Shown here: piece by piece, positions 22,111-33,134 of the stretch
Position numbering within the stretch: the stretch's first letter is position 1
How the letters are laid out: the number at the start of each line of letters is the position of its first letter
Source of the DNA: Erythrophleum ivorense
Taxonomy: Eukaryota > Streptophyta > Magnoliopsida > Fabales > Fabaceae
Direction of reading: 5' to 3'
Assembly: GCA_026724425.1 (NCBI GenBank)
Contig: JAIUCV010000009.1
Span: forward strand, 15,573,294 to 15,637,293
Length of the DNA stretch: 64,000 nucleotides
Notes under the pieces: generated by a model
What the model was told of the DNA's origin: nothing
Database searches by the model: none
Seen by the model: the letters and a program-made list of their open reading frames with translations, nothing else
Program-made: the position numbers and the translations under genes

Positions 22111-22805
22111 CAACTGCTTAACATAGCCTTCATCTTTTTTTTTGGTCTTGAGATTGGTTATGAAACGATTTGCATTAAAGTATATCATAGGCAAAGTTAT
22201 ATATATATATATATAATGATCTAAAAGTAAAGGATATAATATAATATTACCATTAAATAATAAGTAATAGGATATAATATTAATATTTAAAAGTAATAAA
22301 ATTAAAAGGCAATAGGATATGATACATACAATTAAGGGATAATGTCATATCCAATCCAGTGCAGTATTTAACATTTGTTGCAAGTGTAATATGACAAAAT
22401 ATTAAAATCACCTTCCATGCCTCACTCCTTCATTGTGCCAACATCCCACTCTCATTTAAGGCAGGTCATAATTGATAGAAGATAGATGGCAAGATGCCAT
22501 TGCATATTACCCTTCATAGATAACTCCCTTTTCCCATTTCAACATAACAATTGAAAACACCTACAAATTTAGAGGCAAAACTATAATATTAAAGGGAGGC
22601 CAAAATGTAATTTCTTTAAAGACCAAAATATGATTTCAGCCATGAAAAACTAATGTTGCAACATGTTTTGAAATGTGGCAACTTCCAAGATTTAGTCAAA
22701 ATATTAAATCTGAAGGAATTTGAGGGGAGGAACATCAAAGCATAGAGGGAGAAGAAAATTTAGAGGAAAAAGAAAGATTCTTTAGAGGGAGCAACTGACT
22801 TTGGA

Positions 22806-22821
22806 GGCTATATATATAGCC
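22806..22821 (+). promoter_or_regulatory. Palindromic TATA box of E 5' LTR
   Basis: GGCTATATATATAGCC, a perfect 16-bp palindrome followed by CACC and a C-rich initiator-like stretch. The 3' LTR has the same arms around an expanded AT core. Confidence 0.6.
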
Positions 22822-23640
22822 ACCTTCCTCCAATGCTTTCATCACACACACATAAAGACAACACTCAGGCTACCTAAGGGTTTGATATAGGTTTGTGGAA
22901 ATATTTTATTAATAAATAGCGCTTTCAAGGTAGAATTATCTATGTCTCCTTAGAAAAATATGAATAGAGTGTACTCATTGGAGTATTGTTAAGTTCCTAT
23001 GAATGAAATAATAATGCTTACAATATGTACCAAGTTAACGGGTACATAGATATGAAGAATCAAGCCTGTTATAATTACATTGAACTAATATTGCTTAATA
23101 AATATTTTTGAAAGATCTACTTGGATGTGATTGTTATTATATTGCATATTTGTGTTATTTGTATGCAACTAGGCATGATATTGACCATGCCCTAATTTGA
23201 GATATTATATATTTAACATGTCACCATTATGATTAAGATTTATTTGTACTTGATTCGAAATGAATGTACATATATGGGGATAAATCTTCCATGCTTATGT
23301 GTTTATATCCTCATATATGATTGTTATCCTATTTGCACTTGGTTTGTTATATTGTGTTTGTTATTCTTATATGTTATAGATAGAGAAATATAAAAGAAAA
23401 ATATTTTTTTGCACATGTGGCAGTTAGACCATAACTAGTTTTCAAAATTAATAAGTGTTCTTACTGAGAATGTAAATTTTTACTATACTTGGTGATGTGT
23501 TTAGATAGGGATTCAAGCTCTGCTGATACAAAGCTAATAGTAAAAGTAGATTAGACCTTCGTACATAGCAGAATGAAGATGAAAGAAATCTATCTAGTTT
23601 GATAGATATTAGTAATAAGAATTATGAGATATTGATGTAT

Positions 23641-24078
23641 ATTTGGTTGTTCAACCTAAGAATTAATTGTACTTTTTGTTTTAATATCTAAATATTATGA
23701 TAACCCCATTTATAATTATAAATATATGATGTATTAAAGAAATTAATACACATTTGATTGAATATCTATAGAATCCATCTTAGAATTTGAAATAGCCAAT
23801 AATAAAGAAATTAATTTTTTAGATTAAAAAATTTTGCTACTTTAATAAGACTGTAGGATATTTGGTTGTTCAACCTAAGAATTAATTGTACTTTTTGTTT
23901 TAATATCTAAATATTATGATAACCCCATTTATAATTATAAATATATGATGTATTAAAGAAATTAATACACATTTGATTGAATATCTATAGAATCCATCTT
24001 AGAATTTGAAATAGCCAATAATAAAGAAATTAATTTTTTAGATTAAAAAATTTTGCTACTTTAATAAGACTATAGGAT
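23641..24078. repeat. 219-bp tandem duplication
   Basis: Two head-to-tail copies, 23641-23859 and 23860-24078, nearly identical; the only difference I saw is CTGTAGG versus CTATAGG at the end of the units. The low divergence compared with the rest of the old E element implies a recent duplication or gene conversion. Confidence 0.9.
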
Positions 24079-24111
24079 ACATAGCATCTTGAAAATTGGG
24101 GAGTTACATTA

Positions 24112-24123
24112 TGGTATTAGAGC
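24112..24123 (+). other. Primer-binding site of E
   Basis: TGGTATTAGAGC, one mismatch from the tRNA-iMet PBS TGGTATCAGAGC, three bases after the LTR end. Confidence 0.75.
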
Positions 24124-24129
24124 AGCTTG

Positions 24130-25449
24130 TCCTAGGAGGTCTAGTGGAGCCTATAGTTGAGTCTAAAGTAAGGTAGGAATTGAGATCACTTGACTTTATT
24201 TGCTATGCCGATAGATTTAACTTATTAAGCAAAAGCATGGCATCAATTGAGAGCAGAAACTTTAACAATAACTATAATGACATGATTGATGCCATTGAAA
24301 GGATGACTGTTGCAATTAGAGATCAGTCTACTATCCTGATCAGGATGTTTTGATACATCTTAAAGAATGAGCTTTTGTAACTAAAGCAAGGATACAAGAT
24401 AGTTGACCAATATATAGCCAAGTCTGAAAAGGTGTCTAAATTTCCCTTTTCCCCAGAATTTAGTCTTGACTAAAGCTGGAAAATCATGAAGTTTGAGAGC
24501 AATTAAAACCTTGAAGTTAGAAGTGCTCTAACTATTTTAGAGGTTAGGGATTTTCCACATTGGTGGATAAGCGTTAGCTAGTAGAAAAACACCTAACCAA
24601 CATAGAGAAAGAAAAAGGAAGGAGAATATTTTGGAAAAAAAGAGAATGGGTGATAACCTGAGAAAGAACTTTAAACTTAAGTCCCCATTTGGTAAAGGAA
24701 ACCAAAATCTAAGAGAGGATATGAAAGGTGTTTGAAATAGGTGTAAGAAATCACATGGAAACCTAATACCAGATATGTAAGGAAATGCATTGTATTAGAA
24801 GGAGAAAGCCTTGAGTGATCAAGAAGTGACTCAACCCTTCAACCTAATACCAGGTATGTAAGTCATTAGAACTGTATTGTTTGACTTTAGAATAGTCTAC
24901 TTCCTTATATCTAAGGTTATGTAGAAGAATTGAAATTGGAAACATTTAATTACTCTTGTTAAATAAACATTAAAAAAACTAGAATATGCATATAGGTCTC
25001 TATGGAATAATAATTTTATAAACTTGATCTTAAATTGTCACTAGTGACCTTGGTAGTGGGCCAAATTCATAAGTTACCACATTTTGAATCAGTCAATTGT
25101 TCAGTCAAGTTATAGTTGACTCCAACTTAAAATAATGAACTATAATTTGGGACAACTACGAAAGAGAAAACAAATAGTCCAAAAAGGCTTAAACTCTCTT
25201 AACAATTTATAGTGAGAACCTTGAGATAAGTAATAATATCCTTAAGATAGGCTTGAATATGAGAAAGGATAAAACAAGGGGATAATTGAGTGACATTATT
25301 AGCATAAGGTTGACTTTGAGCATTTAGTATCCTTTAGAACCTAAATACCATGTGAAATTAAATTGGAGAATGGATGAAATTGACTTAAAATTACAAATAT
25401 CCAAAATCATTTGGACTAGCTAATTTTAAATTTCACAAATGAAATTTTA
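24130..25449 (+). pseudogene. Gag-protease relict of E
   Basis: No long open frame. The phrase L-K-Q-G-Y-K-I-V-D-Q-Y-I-A-K at about 24380-24420 is the gag capsid motif that in A reads M-T-V-D-Q-Y-V-A-K. A cysteine/histidine stretch at about 24735-24760 may be the zinc knuckle, and L-F-D-F-R-x-V-Y-F at about 24878 may be the protease. The interval is far too short for RT and integrase, which have been lost. Confidence 0.45.
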
Positions 25450-25464
25450 AAAAGGAGGAGAGAA
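25450..25464 (+). other. Polypurine tract of E
   Basis: AAAAGGAGGAGAGAA directly before the 3' LTR start TATAACATC (TG mutated to TA). Confidence 0.65.
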
Positions 25465-26168
25465 TTATAACATCTTTAAAAATAGATTTCTGATTAAATT
25501 AATATTAGCTGAATTAAATTATTTAGAATAATATGATGTAAAATAAATCAGGATACTATATAAGAATTATGTGAATTTTTAGGACATGTGAAATTTTAAT
25601 AATATATAAAATTTTTTAGGCTATAATAAATTAGAATAATTATTTTTAGTATTTTATTAGATTTAGTTCAGACTTAGATGGGTATATAAATTGAAAAGAA
25701 TATATTAAATGATGAAATAATCATATCTTAATTATTTAAGTGAAATTAGAATCAATTTAATGTCTTGATAAATAAGAAAAAGGCCCTGATAAAATGGATA
25801 TGAAGAAATAATTTTACTTAAAGGTATTAAATATACAATATGTACGATTTTATTTAGCATCCTCATCTAATTAAAATAGGGCTATTATCTTTATAAAATG
25901 AAGTAATATTCAAAACATATCTAAACTAATATGTAAAGAAGCAATTAAATCTAATTTGTTGAGCGCGTCCAGGATGCTGAAAATATGATGAAACCAAAGC
26001 CTAATTCATTCAAGTACCAATTTTACCAATCTGGAGTTTGGTCTAATAATGGCTTTACAATTCTATTATTCAATTTCGAACCTACCAGACGCAAATCCTC
26101 CAACGCGGCATATGGCAAATAAAAGGCATAACACACACACATATAAAATGATTTGAAAGTAAAGAATA

Positions 26169-26453
26169 TTTTCTTTGATCTTATATATAAAAGATTTTTT
26201 TTAAAATTTGATTTGATCTTATATATAAAAAATAAACTATTATATTCGTTATAATATTTTAATTATATTTTTTATTAAATAAGTCATTCAAATTAAAAAT
26301 AATGGTGATAATTAATTTTAAGAAAAAATATATATTAAATAGAGATATTTTTAAAAAATAATTTTTATTTGAGACAAAATTAATTATTTTTAATTAATTT
26401 TTTTAATACTCGTAAATTAATTAATTATTTTTTATATATGAGATCAGAGAAAA
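26169..26453. mobile_element. Stowaway-like MITE in E 3' LTR
   Basis: 285 bp, A/T-rich, with terminal inverted repeats of about 24 bp with two mismatches: left TTTTCTTTGATC..., right end complement TTTTCTCTGATC.... It is flanked by TA duplications (26167-26168, 26454-26455). The E 5' LTR at about 22225 has the uninterrupted empty site. An extra copy of the terminal motif lies subterminally at 26211-26235. TA duplication and TATATATAA-type ends fit Tc1/mariner (Stowaway-like) MITEs. No coding capacity. Confidence 0.85.
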
Positions 26454-26975
26454 TATAATATTATCATTAAATAATAATAATTAATAAAATATAATATTAA
26501 TATTTAAAAGTAATAGAATTAAAAGGCATTGGGATCTGATGGATACAATTAAGGGAAATCCAATCCAGGGCAGTATGTAGCATTTGCTGCAAGTGTAATA
26601 GGGCAAAATATTAAAATCACCTTCCACGCCTCACTCGTTCATTATGCCCACATCCCAGTCTCATTAAGGCAAGTCATAATTGACGGAAGATAGATGGCAA
26701 GACGTCATTGCATATCTCTTTTCCCATTTAGGCACAACAGTTGAAAACACCCGCGAATTTAGGGGCAAAACTTAAAAGGGGGGCCAAAATACAAATTTTC
26801 TAGGGACCAAAATATGAATTCAGCCAACATTAATGCTGCAACGTGTTCTGAAACGTGGCAACTTCCAAGATTTAGTGAAAATTTGAAATCTGAAGGAATC
26901 TGAGGGGAGGGACAGCAAAGCATAGAGAGAGAAGAAAAGTTGGGAGATTTTTCGGAGGGAGCAACCGACTTTCGA

Positions 26976-27011
26976 GGCTATATATGTATATATATATATA
27001 TATGTATAGCC
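26976..27011 (+). promoter_or_regulatory. Expanded TATA region of E 3' LTR
   Basis: GGC(TATA...)GCC with the same outer arms as the 16-bp palindrome in the 5' LTR but enlarged to 36 bp by TATATG/TA repeats. Confidence 0.55.
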
Positions 27012-28495
27012 ACCATCCTCCGCTGTTTCCATCACACACCTACAAGGACAAAGACCTCACTCGCGCTACCTAGGAGGATGAGAGTTTGAGTTCCGAGAGA
27101 AATAGAGAATGAAATCGTTTCGTCACTTACCCACACAACTGCACACACACTGCAGCAAATTGGAAGAAAGAGAAATAGTGAGAGATGAAAGAGAAGAAGA
27201 GGTAAAAACATGTTTAAACATGTAAGGTTAATTCATATTCTCCAGGCATTCTTTCTTTTTCATTCGTTTCAATTTCTTCTTCTTTATAGTAATAAAATTT
27301 AAGAGGAGTTATATATTTAAGATTAAGTTGAGTTGTTTATATAGCTATAATTATATTAAAAAGAATTTAAAATTTTATATGATTAGCTTAGGAATTTATT
27401 ATTAAATATTTGATATGTATAATTTAAAAATTATTATAATTTTTAGTGTGTTTAATTTATTAGTCGCTTTTATGAATTCTCTTAGAATCTTACAAATTTA
27501 ATTCATGTAATATGTTATTTAATCTTTAAGCAAAAAAATATTTTGGACCTCATACATAGATAATAAAAGAATAAAGTATTCCTATATATGAATGAATATG
27601 ATATTAAAATATCTTGATTCTTATGCATAGATGTTTATATCTAAAATAATTCTAAACACCAATTAGGCCTTAGAACAAATCTATACTTAGAAAAGTAGAA
27701 AAATAATTTTAATTATTTAATTATAATTTCAAAATTCATTATGCTTTTATGTTATTAGGTTTATTTGATAATATACAGAGTTGTATAAGGTAATTGTTTA
27801 CCAAATATAATTATTATGTCTTGATCAAATGATGACTTGGTTGATATATTATTGTGATATTTTGATATGGCTTTCTTTGGATACTCATCAGAGGACGCCT
27901 TAGTAAAAAAGCAGTAAGAGCTTGTTAAGTCATGATAGTACAACATGATTTGGATATTGAGCTTGACAATCTCTAAAATGTAATGGCCAAGTTAACATGG
28001 AGAATATAATATTTAAATTAATTACTTATTGCATTTCCTTTATTAAGTATGTATTTGTTTATATGTGGCATGTGAATTCCAAGTTTGATGATTTTTATTT
28101 ATTTATATTGTTGATTTGATTAATATAGAAAATATTTTGAAATTTATAAATTATTCTTTGCTTACTAAATTATGTGAAATTCTATATTATTCTTTGTTAT
28201 GTTATTTTCTATTTATGTTGGATATTTTAAAATTTTACATTATTTTCTATTTACATTCTTATGAGATTTTAAATTATTCTCTGTTGGATATCTGTTTACA
28301 TTATTCTCTATTTATCAATTATATGTTTGACTTCTCTTCATGATTACTAAGTTGTATTAATCCTATCTATATTATTTAAAAAATTATTTCTTACTCTATT
28401 GTGGCTTATATTTTGCCATATTCTATGTGCTGCTTACTGTTTGATTTTATGATAATATGAATATGGGTTGTTTGGTAAAGGATTGACTTGTATAT

Positions 28496-29661
28496 TGTCA
28501 TGCTCCGTGTTTTCTAAATCCTGAGACACCAAAGGAAATATGAGTAATCATGATAATGAGAGACTAGAAGTTCAGGTAAGATGAAAGAGCAAAAGAATGA
28601 AAACGGAGCCAAAGTAACTAAATAGATTAACTAAAATTGTGGTGACAAAATTATAATTTTGGATAAAATTTTAAAAACTCAAAAAAAGAGTTTTAAATGC
28701 TAAAATTGAGCTTACTAAAATTTTAGAAGTTCTAAAAATTATAAAAACTATCAAAATAACTAAAACCTTGATAGTGTATGATTTAGGATGTTAATTGATC
28801 GAAGCTTTGATCAAGTTGTTTTGAATTGTTTTAAATCTCAAAAATTTTAAAATAAATACTTTTAATAAACTAAAGAGCCTCAATTTTATTATAGAAAAGA
28901 TAATTTTCAAAAATGATCTAAAATGATCCCAAACGGAGAAATTAAAGTGTCGAGATGTAATGGAAATTTTCAGAATTGTTTTAAAACCTTCCTCCTTCCT
29001 TTTATATAGGTTACACCAACCTTCCCACTCTTAAAACTGAATTTCTTTTGCCCAAACTAGTCATGAAAAGAAGGACGAGAAAGCCAAGAGAAAAAAGCTA
29101 CACAAAGATAACTGAACATGCTAAATTTACTTATGATGTTGTTATAAACATGCTTATACTCCTTCTCCTCTTTCTTTTGGAGTTTTTGGTTTCCTAAGAG
29201 AATGAGTCTTGTGGCTAAAAACTTGGATGAAGAAGATTCTTTAAGGAAACTAGTTGCACTAAAATATTCTTCAATAAGACCTCTTTCAAGTGATGTATGA
29301 ATTATGCTAGAATGTTTGCTCTTTCTTTGAATTCTTCACCCTTCCATATTCGTCCAACATAAGAGCATCTTAGAGGGAGTTTAATTTTACCCTAACCTTG
29401 ATAAGAATCATGGAGAGTAAGATTTTGCAAAGAGAATCAATTAGGAAGCCATATGATACATGATAGAGCACCTAGGGTTTTAGTTGCACCTTGGAAGTTT
29501 TGGAATTTTAGGAAGATGTTTCAAGCCATTTAAGATCACACATAAATTAGAAAGGAGCCGAGGAACCTTCACACGTGCCAAATTCCTTAAGAAAAATAAG
29601 AAAACTCCCTTACCCTACATGGACGACATAGTCTTGGCCTAACACAAGAAGTAGCACCTAA
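28496..29661 (+). repeat. C-family LTR fragment C1 (5' half)
   Basis: Begins TGTCATGCTCC (diverged TGTAATATCC) and follows the layout of the C LTR at 49999: U3, TTTATATAGG TATA box (29001-29010), leader and a mid-LTR segment ending CTTGGCC...GCACCTA. It stops where the next LTR start appears at 29662. Confidence 0.55.
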
Positions 29662-30293
29662 TATAATATCCGGTCTCTCTAGAACTGGATTGAAACCGAC
29701 AAAATTATAAAAGAGGACCCTAAAATGAAATGATTAAATGCTAAATAAGAGTAGAATAATAATCTAGATATTTAGAAATAAAAATACAAAGCTAATGATG
29801 GCCCAAAATTAGAGTGAAAGTGGTTAAACGAAAAAGCTAAAAACATAGTGACATTTTCATAATTTCAGACAACATTTTGAAAATTCAAATGAGGGAGCTT
29901 TAAATGAGAAAATTGAGTTTTTTTTAGGGTTTTTAGAAGCCCTAAAAATCATAGGAACTATGAGAATGGTTAAAATCCCTCCAATATACGATTTAGGACG
30001 TTGGTTTACCTAAACTTTGATTGCATATTTTAGTAAGATTTTAAATCTAATTTGGATGAGACTAAAGATATTTTATGAATTACAGGATCTAAATTTTCAT
30101 ATGGAAGAGACTATTCTAAAAAAGGAGCTAAAATGAGTAAAAATAAAAAAAAATGAAGTTGAAAGGTAAAATGAGAATTATGAAAAATGTTATAACTTAT
30201 GTAACAACCAGCAGAAAAAAAAAGAGAAAAAAAGAAGAAGATAAAAAGAAGAAGCTGAAAAATTGTCGAAGTCCTAAAATTTTTTAAGTCTGC

Positions 30294-30480
30294 TAGCTAT
30301 AGCGAGAAATGGCCTAGTTATAGCGAATGTACATGTTCGCTATAGCGAGAAATGATCTAGTTATAGTGAGAGTGCCTTTTCGCTATAGCGAAAATGCTTC
30401 TAGCTATAGCGAGTGCGGGCATCCCATACAAAAATCAGGGAGCTGCTCGCCGTAGCAAGGCTTGTGCTTCGCTATAGCGA
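30294..30480. repeat. Spaced dyad array in A'
   Basis: Eight dyads, several perfect 12-bp palindromes TCGCTATAGCGA (for example at 30469-30480), others TAGCTATAGCGA or TAGTTATAGTGA. It has the same location in the LTR as in A but different dyad number and spacers. Confidence 0.9.
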
Positions 30481-32173
30481 GGGTTAGTCCAGAAAAGCAT
30501 GAAAAAAGAGAATTTGACTTCTTAAAGCGTCCAAACTCACCCTTTCTCCTTTAACTGACCTAAGCTTCATCCAAGCACAGAAAAAAGGCTTGAGAGAGAG
30601 GGAAACTAGGAGAAACTAAGAGAGAAAGAAGGGAAGCTAAGGAAGAAATGTAACACCCCATAATTAATTAAGGTATTAATCATGGATTAGAATTAATTAA
30701 GAGTAATTAATATGGGCTCATTGGGTAAGTTAAGTGAATGGAGACTTTAGAGAGATAAATTATTAATATGGGTTTGAGATTTAATTAGGATAGAAATTCT
30801 ATCTAGGCCTAGATTAATAGATCATGAGAAGAGGTTAATAGAGGCCCAATGGATTATGTGCAGACCTAACATAATTTAGTGGGATGGAGGCCCAAGATTT
30901 ATCTTGTATAGACTCTTCTAAGTGGCCCAATAATCCTTGTGTAGATCCACATTCTTGAGCTTCTCAAACTTGGCCCAAACTCAATTAAATTTCAGTAACC
31001 CAAATGCATAAAAACTGGCCCAGTAAATTCTGCAGCCCAACACCTCTAAACTGGCCCAACAAACTTAAAAATCTGAAGCCCAAGTGGAGATGGATCTTGG
31101 AGCAGCCCATGACCCATACTTGACCCAACTTAAACCCTAATACCCCACCCACTTACTCACTTGCTGAAACATAACATTCAAGAGGCAAAATCGGAGGTGG
31201 AGAAGGAGGCTAGGGTTTGGGACCAAAATTCTGCATTTTCTCATACTTAGAGCAAGATTCAGCCAAGGTAATAGTTATACAACTTAATCCCCTCATCTTT
31301 CCCTTTAATTTGGTCCGATTAGTTTTTCATTTGGAGCATTTTCATCCTACCCAAAAATCTGAAATGTGAGTGTTTGGGAGTTTTCTTGATGAAATTCGTA
31401 GGTTGAGCTTAGGGCTGACTTTGGGTGAGTTTAGACCCTCCATTTTGATGCTTTAATGGTTAATTTGAGACCCCCATAGCAAATTTATAAAATGGGTATT
31501 AATTATGTACGAATTTGCTTAGGATTTTGGGTGGAATATTGAATTTTCTGGTGGAAGAAACTTAAATCCGAAATTGGGTCTTGTTGTGGCTGGGTAAATG
31601 ATTCTTGGGTAGTCATTGGCATTTTAAATTCCTTGGGTACTGATTATGATTATTAATGATGAATTAGAGTAGTAATTATGTGATGTTATGGTTATAGGAG
31701 GAATTCTGCACCATTGGTGATTGGTACAAGTGTCTACAAGTGAGGTAACCGGGTTTATATCAATTCCATGTGTATATTTGATTTAGTTCCATATGTTGCT
31801 ATATATGATTGATTGAAAAATGCTGAATGAATTGGTTGGCTATCTGTTGAATTGTGATTTGGACCTTGTGAGTCCATGGTGGAGCTGTGGTGCGGCTGCC
31901 ACCCGTGCATGTGCTATGATCAAGCACCGGGTTATGATCAAACCCCAGATGCACTGAGCCCCGGTTGTGCTCAATGAGGAGTAGGTGCCGTGGACGGGCC
32001 TCTCCGGTGTTAATGGCCTTTAACATGTGGTAATATGATTGCTAGTATGGGATAGTAATCATGATAGCCTAATTGTTTCATTTGCTGTTATAATGGATAT
32101 GATTCTGATGTTGATTTTGATTTATGCATATATGGTAATTAAACTGGATATATAATGGAATTGCCTTGGTTAC

Positions 32174-32189
32174 TGAGATTCATATCTCA
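32174..32189 (+). promoter_or_regulatory. Conserved LTR hairpin, B1
   Basis: TGAGAT-TCAT-ATCTCA, perfect 6-bp stem, followed by CACC, a T-rich stretch and TTTCAG/GTG. Confidence 0.55.
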
Positions 32190-32832
32190 CCCTGTTTTAT
32201 GGGATTAACGTTTCAGGTGAAAGTTCCTCGGATAAGGATAAGGGTAAGCAAGTGGATGAACATCCATGAGCTGAGGCCGGGTGTGGGGAGCTACACTTGG
32301 TCTGAGTAGAATAGGATAGATGCAATTTTTGTCACTAGTTACCTAGCATCATCATGTAATCATATTGCCAAGTGTAGGCGTTTATATTTTGCTTGATTGA
32401 AATGTAACCGTTAAGGATTTGGAGTACATCATAGTGGAATATTAATGTATGAACTTATAGCATTATGTATATGTATGTGGTTTTGCTGGAATTATGATAT
32501 GGATTACCATATGAGGATTGTAGTTATATGATGCCTTAGAGGTAAGCTATTGTTGAATGGAATCTTTATGAAATTTGCATGGGATGTAAATTGTTGATAA
32601 TGTATGTGATCTTGTTGCCATTTATTTAAGAATTTGTTGGTATGAGTTAGTGGAACAAGTAGGAAGAGACATTTGAGTTTCACAATGATAATGGATGGAT
32701 TGATGGGTAAATAGGGTAGATAAACACCATTAGGATCACTTAAAACAAGGGTAGGTGGACCTAGAGTGTTCCTAAGGTGAGAATTGGAGTGTAGAGGGTG
32801 AAATTTGGGTAAAATGGTCACAGAAGGAAATT

Positions 32833-33134
32833 CCGCCGTGGCCAAGAAGGCTTCGCCGCGGCCAAAGTAGGGACAGAGCCAAAAGGCGCCGCGGCGCAAC
32901 GAACCTCGCCGCGGCGCGAAGCGAAAAATTCACCCAGGGGGGTAACAGAACCAAAACCCGCCGCGGCTCAGTGTTTCCCGCCGCGGCGCGAGTCGAAAAA
33001 TTAATATTGGTGTTAGACAGAAGCAAAACTCGCCGCGGCGAGAATATATTGCGCCGAGGCGAGAATTCTGGGAGTCGAGTAGAGGTTCCAAGAAGCATTT
33101 CTGCCGTGGCGCCACATAGGTTGGCCACGGCGAG
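32833..33134. repeat. Spaced GC-rich dyad array in B1
   Basis: Ten dyads with core CGCG, for example TCGCCGCGGCGA at about 33030, GCGCCGCGGCGC, TCGCCGCGGCCA. They share TCGC/GCGA arms with the A arrays but the central four bases are GC instead of AT. The array forms a CpG-rich island in an AT-rich neighbourhood and lies about 280-580 bp before the LTR 3' end. Confidence 0.9.

Larger units (their letters stand above)
8738..22190 (-). mobile_element. RTE-clade non-LTR retrotransposon, split by A
   Basis: Two minus-strand segments, 21037-22190 (5' half, endonuclease) and 8738-10747 (3' half, reverse transcriptase), add up to about 3.2 kb, near the usual length of a plant RTE. They are separated by the complete LTR element A. 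The 3' end reads AAGGCTTCTTCTTATTGTTA (sense), a decayed version of the short tandem 3' tails of RTE elements. Target duplication cannot be resolved because both borders lie in AT/CA runs. It carries many stops and frameshifts and is dead. It is younger than E and older than A. Confidence 0.8.
22191..24108 (+). repeat. E 5' LTR, right part
   Basis: Resumes after the RTE at an (AT)n run (22198-22216) and ends GGGGAGTTACA before the PBS. It is homologous to the E 3' LTR from about 26145 on. It holds a palindromic TATA box at 22806 and a 219-bp tandem duplication near its end. Confidence 0.7.
7994..28495 (+). mobile_element. Ty3/gypsy element E with nested insertions
   Basis: The 5' LTR starts TGTAACATCCC at 7994 and ends TTACA at 24108. 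A PBS (TGGTATTAGAGC) follows at 24112, then a gag-protease relict, a polypurine tract at 25450 and the 3' LTR from 25466. The start of each LTR matches over about 700 bp (7994-8735 against 25466-26145), and the later parts match as 22191-23060 against about 26140-28030. Without the RTE and A insertions the 5' LTR would be about 2.66 kb. RT, RNase H and integrase are absent, so the element was non-autonomous or deleted. The 3' LTR is cut at about 28495 by the C-family LTR pile; its end is not identified. Confidence 0.7.
25466..28495 (+). repeat. E 3' LTR (interrupted)
   Basis: Matches the 5' LTR from its first base, contains a MITE at 26169-26453 absent from the 5' LTR, and carries an expanded TATA region. 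The match weakens after about 27090. It is cut at 28495 by the first C-family LTR; weak similarity at 63450-63560 to the E LTR might be its continuation. Confidence 0.6.

Noticed and set aside
26820..27035. 71-codon minus-strand frame with a Tyr-Ile repeat
   Set aside because: It is the antisense reading of the TATA repeat in the E 3' LTR.
32771..33128. Minus-strand frames of 118 and 131 codons around 32504-33128
   Set aside because: They are opened by the CG-rich dyad array in the B1 LTR, with repetitive A-A-R-R-x composition; B2 does not preserve them.
32833..33134. Regularly repeated palindromes taken as a CRISPR-like array
   Set aside because: Repeat units are only about 12 bp, imperfect, with irregular spacers of 0-60 bp, inside a plant LTR; no cas genes and wrong kind of genome.
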